Source: Hevea brasiliensis (Eukaryota; Streptophyta; Magnoliopsida; Malpighiales; Euphorbiaceae). From it: 64,000 nucleotides of DNA. Positions 58,896 to 64,000 of the stretch are shown here, one piece after another. Every line of letters begins with the position of its first letter. The stretch's first letter is position 1. Location: the NCBI RefSeq assembly GCF_030052815.1, contig NW_026614823.1:1-64000 (forward strand), given 5' to 3'. A program made the translations under genes and the position numbers. The notes beneath the pieces were generated by a model. It did no database searches and was not told the DNA's origin. It saw only the letters and a list, made by a program, of their open reading frames with translations.

Positions 58896-59456
58896 AATTG
58901 GATGCAAAATTAGTTACAAAAATGCAAATCGATTGATAATCAAAAATAAAAAATTAGATGAGAATTTTTTAAGAAAAAAAATTAAGCAACCGATTTACAA
59001 TCACTTTTAAAAATCGATTGCTATTAACAACCGATAAAGAGTCAATTGCAAATAATAACCGATTTTAGTAACTAATTTGCTAATTTTTGTAACTGATTAC
59101 AAATCAATATCTAACTCTAGAGCCAATTAAAATAATTATTTAATTTAGCAATTGATTTTAAAATCGGCTAATAATCGTATATTTAAGGCTTTTCTAATAT
59201 CAATTAGCAACCAATTATAAATCAGTTACTATTAGCAAATCGATTTTGGCAATAATTATTGAATCAGTAGCTAAATTTTCTTAAAATTAATTATTTTACT
59301 AAGAAAAATCGAAATCACAAACCATTGATTTTGTATAATCCTTTTGTATCAGTATTATGAGAGAATATATTTATCTTTTTGAGCATTAATTTTATCAAAG
59401 ATGTTGAGTCTTATTTCTGAATACTGTGTGTATCTACATACTAACAAAAAATATAT

Positions 59457-60527
59457 ATCTATATTATATAAAGTGAGAGGAGAGGGGTATATATTAACTT
59501 TGAAAAAATGTTATTCATAATTTATATTATTTATAAAATTATCAATAAAGACTACATCACATAATTAGAGCGAAAGATACACCTATAGAGTCTATGGAAA
59601 AAAGAAAGCATAGACTTGCGAGTCAATGGAGGCCTTTTCTTCCTCATAGAAAATTATTGCCTAAAATTGACATATCAAGTTAAATTAATAAATAAATATT
59701 TAATAACTAAAATATATAATAATTATTTATTAATTAAATGTAAAATATTTAATATTTATTTATTTGTTTACAATCTCAATGGATGATCAGAGCACGAGTT
59801 CAATAGAGTATTAGTGCGTGTAAAATTATCCTCGCACTTGAAGCTTTTATAAAAACGGTAGCAAGTAGGATAGTAATAAAATTTAAAATATTTAAATTTG
59901 AATTTATTTAATATTATAATTTGAATTTATTCCAAACTATTAAAATTCGTCTATTACTATTATTATTTATTAATAATTATATTTAAATTTAATACCCATA
60001 AAAATATTTAAATTATATTTTAAATATAATATTTTAAATTCATAAATAAAAATATAAAATACATATTTTTATAAATTAATAATTTTTCATAAATGAATTT
60101 GAATAACTGATGCTTAAATTCAACCTAAATATTAATTATCGGATTCAAATTTCCAAATCTAATAACATATTATTTAAATTCAATTTATTAAAATTAAATT
60201 AAACTAAATTAAATTAAATACTAAAAAATACTTGATCTATTCCCATTTCAATCCGCATTCACTACTTTTTTTTTAATGCTAAGTAACTATATTCCAATAT
60301 CAGTACAGCAGCAATTAAATAAAAAAGAAATAAATCATTTATACACACACATATACAGATTAAGAAAATTACAATTTAAGTCACACTAAAGCATAACAAC
60401 CACCCTAAAGATAAACCTTCAGGAAGGCAAATCTTCATTTATGGGTAAAATGCTGCGGGGAAGATGATGCAAGGCTATCTTGCCTTTGCTTGACCACCTG
60501 GAAACATGGACAAATGCTCTGGCTGCA
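59457..60527 (-). repeat. 3' flank of a lost fourth RLP
   Basis: Homologous to the RLP-3 3' flank (50490-51648), ending with AAATGCTCTGGCTGC, which in RLP-3 lies about 20 bp after the stop codon. The coding region that should follow is missing: from 60528 the sequence is unrelated. Confidence 0.88.
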
Positions 60528-62600
60528 TTGCTTGTTTAGCCAAACTTATTTATAAGTAAAAAATATAAGGAAAAAATTATAAATATAACTTATTTATTTA
60601 TTTATTTATTTTAAAATTATTTTAATTAACCTTCTAAAATTGTTACTTGATGAAAATTTTATTAAATATTATTTCTGCAAATTTTTTTTTCAAAAATTAA
60701 AAATTCATTAATCCTATAAAAATCATTATTGGTCCTATTATAGAAAATTTAATTTGACTTGATTATTGTAAATTTGTTTTATTAATTACAGTGCAATAGC
60801 TCCAAAACTAGTTACATTAAATCAATAAGACTATAAATGAGATTGAATCAACACTTTAAACTGATCATTATATATATATATATATATATAGAATCTCACA
60901 AGACTCAAAAAATGAAAAATTATTCAATATTCTTAAAGCATATATTCTTCTCTATAATATATGAAATTCAGAATAACTGAAATTTATGTTTGTGAGAAAA
61001 TTATTTTTCATTGTGCAGAATATTTTATAAATTTCACAAGTGGGAGACTTGACAATACTAATAATAATAATGCTTATTTAATAACCAGTTTGATAAGCCA
61101 CAGAATTGACAAAATTAAATAGAAAATGGTTGACCGTTGATTTCACGAATTGACTTAACCAAAAGGTTACAAGCGGCTGCTTGTCTTTCTCCACAGCTCT
61201 TTAATGACAGCGCTTGCCCATATTCTACGCATAGACGAAGACCACAAAGTCCTCAAATGGAACATCATTTATCAATTTTTCTTTTAATATGAACTTATTT
61301 TAGTCGCTTTAAATATTGATGCAAATTTAATGTCAAAAAAATTGAATAGAAAAGTCATATAAGGAAGACAAATTTTTTTTTTTCTAAAGTTGAGAAATTG
61401 TGCACCACATTCAAGCCATAAATTATAAATTTCAAAGACAAATTAACGACAACGAAAAAAATATTTTAAAATAAAAAGAAAAAATAATAACAGATGAGGA
61501 AGAATGAATATCACATAAATAAAAGGTAACGAATGCTTTTCAGTGGAAGAAAAATAATAACTTGCAAAATGCATTCATAAAAGAAAAATGAAATTATATG
61601 TCTGCTACATGTTCAGCTAACCCCTTCTTCTCCATCGACGGACTCTTCTTTATTTTATTTTACTTTGTTAAGCAAGCAACTGAACTTATGCATTAGTAGA
61701 TTCAAAATAAAACATCACAAAGGAATGGTAGTAATAAGGAACCCCACTAAGATAAAAGAAACAGCAGCCCTTGTTCACATGTGGGCTGAAAGACGGACAA
61801 AAGAGAAAGAAACAAATCCCTATAGCTCATTGCTTATTTCTCAATTTATATCTTAAATATTTTCAAATTTTGGAGAAAATCATTTTTAAAGATTTATTAT
61901 AAAAACATAATTAAACATAAAAGAATATAAATCCAATGTAATTAGAATAGACATGCCTATCTTTATATAATTTGGATAAAATATGGATATGAAAATAAAA
62001 AGTTTTGTGTAATCGAAAATTTAATGGCATTCATAAAAAAACTAATAAGGTTTTTTTTTCTCCCTTATATTAACACAAAAATTCTATAACAAAAATGAAA
62101 ATAGAAATTGATTTAAGAAAAAAAAAATGAAGAATAATTTTAAAAAAATTATTTTCTTTGACCGACTAATGTTGATTGGCAAACTTATAAGATATTTATC
62201 TTAATTTATAAGTTAATTAAATCAATTTATAAGTTTTAAAAATAAATTTATCTATTTATTTATAATTTTTTTAAACTTATAAGCTAAAAAAAAAAATTGA
62301 AAATGAAAAGCCTTTTGTTTATAAGTTAATTTGATCAAATATTTTATCATATTACATTCTTTTAATTTTTAAAATTTTACTGCATGTCTTATTTAATATC
62401 TTTTTAGTAATATGAATAATAAATATATTAATAAGTTATTTTTTTATTAAATGTGTTAATCACTTATCATAAGCATTTTAATTAAATATATAATTATTTA
62501 AAATTTTATATTTTTATAAACTTAAGTTAACTTATAAGTAGTTAATTTTAATAAGCCAAGTCAAATACCTTTTTAGATTTAACTAATATTTATCTACCTC
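60528..62600. other. AT-rich intergenic DNA
   Basis: No gene recognised. Begins TTGTTTAGCCAAACTTATTT; a similar phrase (TGGCAAACTTATAAG) at 62177 and an inverted-type counterpart (GCCAAGTCAAATA) at 62556 suggest a MITE at about 62160-62580. (TA)n at 60868-60890. ORF 61665-61856 has no recognisable domain. Confidence 0.4.
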
Positions 62601-62626
62601 ACGTATTTACTCTGCATAATGACAAT

Positions 62627-62970
62627 TCAGACATAAAAAAATTGACCTATGCATAGATAATTATTCGTATTGCTGAAACACCGAATTAATAATATTAACT
62701 TCTTCGGGTTTTGTAAAGACTGATAGAATGATACTGACCATGAGATAGTCAGATTTATATTTCTCGCCTTCAGAATTAAGCATATATGAGTATGATTAAG
62801 ACTAGGAGGCATTATCCTACATTGAAAAATATGGTTGACCATTGAAACACATTTGGACCAATAACATTCCAATATTTCTAATAGATCAAAGGTGGAAGCC
62901 CATCAGGGCTCGAAGCCTTCGAGGGTCGCGTTTGTTTTATTGTAGTAACAATCTCCTTTGCAATGCAAGG
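62627..62970 (-). pseudogene. LINE (L1-type) reverse transcriptase fragment
   Basis: From 62970 downward the minus strand reads IVTTIKQTRPSKASSPDGLP, then KYWNVIGPN, then LNHTHICLILKARN. These match the start of plant L1 RT (KAPGPDGMP, FYQKYW, LN.T.I.LIPK). The following part still hints at the next conserved block but is frameshifted. An in-frame stop lies between PLIY and KYW. Dead. Confidence 0.8.
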
Positions 62971-63479
62971 ACGAAGAAGAGATGATTTTTCTGCTAATAA
63001 ATGGGAACCCAGAGACTTGCAACTCAGTGCTTAAGGAGGAAAACAAATTAGATTAAAAATTAACAATATGATTATAAAGGACCGAACCTGACAACTCATT
63101 ACTACTAAATTTCATCTTTCAAACCCAGTATAAAATTAATTATCTACCCGGTAGAGGCCATATAATGAAAGAATCTGGTATTTTGATCCCCTTATGTAAC
63201 CATTGTACCACAAATCTTTGCTTATACATAGTGTCAGCTTCCAATGATAATTTAGAATCTATTTAGTATTATTATTAGAAATGCCGCTGAAAAAATTATT
63301 TTTTTTAAATATATTAATTAAAAAATATTAAAATATAATTTAAAATTAAATTTAATAAATTTTAATCATAAAAATATTAAATTAATAAAATATATTTTTT
63401 TAAATTATTATTTTTTTATAATATCTAAAATAACACAACTTTAATTGCTTACGCTCGTTATCTGGAGTAACATTAGATT

Positions 63480-63867
63480 GTCAAACAGCAGCCAGAGTCC
63501 TTTCAACCCAGCCTATGCCCGCATAAATATTCCCAAAGCATCCAAGTAAAAAGTCCATTTGGGCGAGAGGATGGCTTGTATTGCCAACACTTGAATCTAT
63601 CCGTCTCCACGCATCCACTGCTACCTCATCAAATCCCCTCTCGTGTCCACCCCCCTTTTACTCCCTCATCTAATCTAACCCTTCCGTATCCAACAATATA
63701 AGTAAGTGATTAGACTCAGAATGAAGTTTATGAGATAGGGTCGCCCGAGGGAATAGGACCCCATACTTTGCTGAAATACAAGCTCGATTAAGTATCTTCT
63801 CCATAAAAGCATCTCCAGTCTGATCATTGTCCCAAGAGAACAGATAACCCTTATAGCATAAATCATG
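63480..63867 (-). pseudogene. LINE (L1-type) endonuclease C-terminus and linker
   Basis: From 63867 the minus strand reads HDLCYKGYLFSWDNDQ, then MEKILNRACIS, LFPRATLSHKL and LLILLDTEG. This follows the end of L1 endonucleases (DLGF.G..FTW.N, ..RLDRA, ..H..SDH.PI). A second stretch, 63635-63480, reads VAVDAWRRIDSSVG and probably is the linker to RT. It lies 5' of the RT fragment on the same strand, as expected for one LINE. Stops and a shortened linker show it is a relic. Confidence 0.75.
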
Positions 63868-64000
63868 GAGAAATTTTATTTAGTATAATTATTATATATA
63901 TAACGATTTAATTAAAATTATTAATCAAGAGTAACGTGAAACCTATCACGATTATAATAAAATTATTATATATAAGTTTTATTATATTATTTTTCATAAA
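63868..64000. other. Window end, AT-rich
   Basis: Short AT-rich stretch with ATTATATATA repeats; nothing recognised. Confidence 0.5.

Larger units (their letters stand above)
57106..59290. mobile_element. CACTA-like non-autonomous element (degenerate)
   Basis: Starts exactly where similarity to the RLP-1 upstream region stops, with CACTTAAAAAAAAAATAGGA, close to a CACTA-type end. Throughout, direct and inverted copies of TAGCAACCGATTT-like motifs recur (more than twenty), as in sub-terminal repeats of CACTA elements. The right end is unclear (around GCTAAATTTTCTT at 59270-59285). No transposase. The minus-strand Phe/Leu-rich ORF at 57674-57922 is low-complexity. Confidence 0.45.

Noticed and set aside
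61665..61856. 63-codon ORF
   Set aside because: No domain or repeat relation recognised; likely chance.

Overview
This is a plant nuclear window, very probably from a woody eudicot. It is AT-rich and dense in transposons, has eudicot-type LTR retrotransposons (Copia, Athila-like and Tat-like Ty3/gypsy), a two-gene PIF/Harbinger transposon, MITEs and a LINE relic, and carries a tandem cluster of leucine-rich-repeat receptor-like protein (LRR-RLP) genes. Species cannot be fixed from the sequence; a Euphorbiaceae-like tree such as rubber would fit, but that is a guess. No rRNA, tRNA or CRISPR feature was found. Only one host gene looks intact.

Left third (1-15445): a minus-strand Ty1/copia element whose 3' LTR runs off the left edge. 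Its 5' LTR, primer-binding site, polypurine tract, gag, protease, integrase, RT and RNase H can be placed, but it carries several disabling mutations. A second element (5520-11588) is inserted in its gag gene and is bounded by a perfect 5-bp target duplication (GAGGT). I read this insert as a giant (6.07 kb) solo LTR of a Tat/Ogre-like gypsy element, with antisense genes and tandem repeats inside it.

Middle-left (15460-31000): a decayed autonomous-type PIF/Harbinger element (transposase plus Myb/SANT-like protein, and a captured kinase fragment), then an Athila-like gypsy element (21203-30956, target duplication CAAGG). The latter has gag and protease remains but no RT, RNase H or integrase. 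It carries a striking array of hairpin-forming repeats built on GCATAAG/CTTATGC. It splits older sequence of unknown, coding-like character.

Right half (32300-60530): the LRR-RLP cluster, all on the minus strand. RLP-1 (32300-35674) is full length and intact. RLP-2 (45805-48969) is a pseudogene with three stops and two frameshifts. RLP-3 (51667-54821) is broken by a single 1-bp deletion. A fourth copy survives only as a duplicated 3' flank (59457-60527). RLP-1 and RLP-3 share promoter and upstream DNA, but RLP-1 has an unrelated C-terminal tail, so it is probably a chimera. Such proteins are cell-surface immune or developmental receptors that signal through partner kinases. The gaps hold AT-rich DNA, a gene-free tandem duplication, MITEs and a CACTA-like element.

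Right edge (62600-63870): a minus-strand L1-type LINE relic with endonuclease and reverse-transcriptase fragments.
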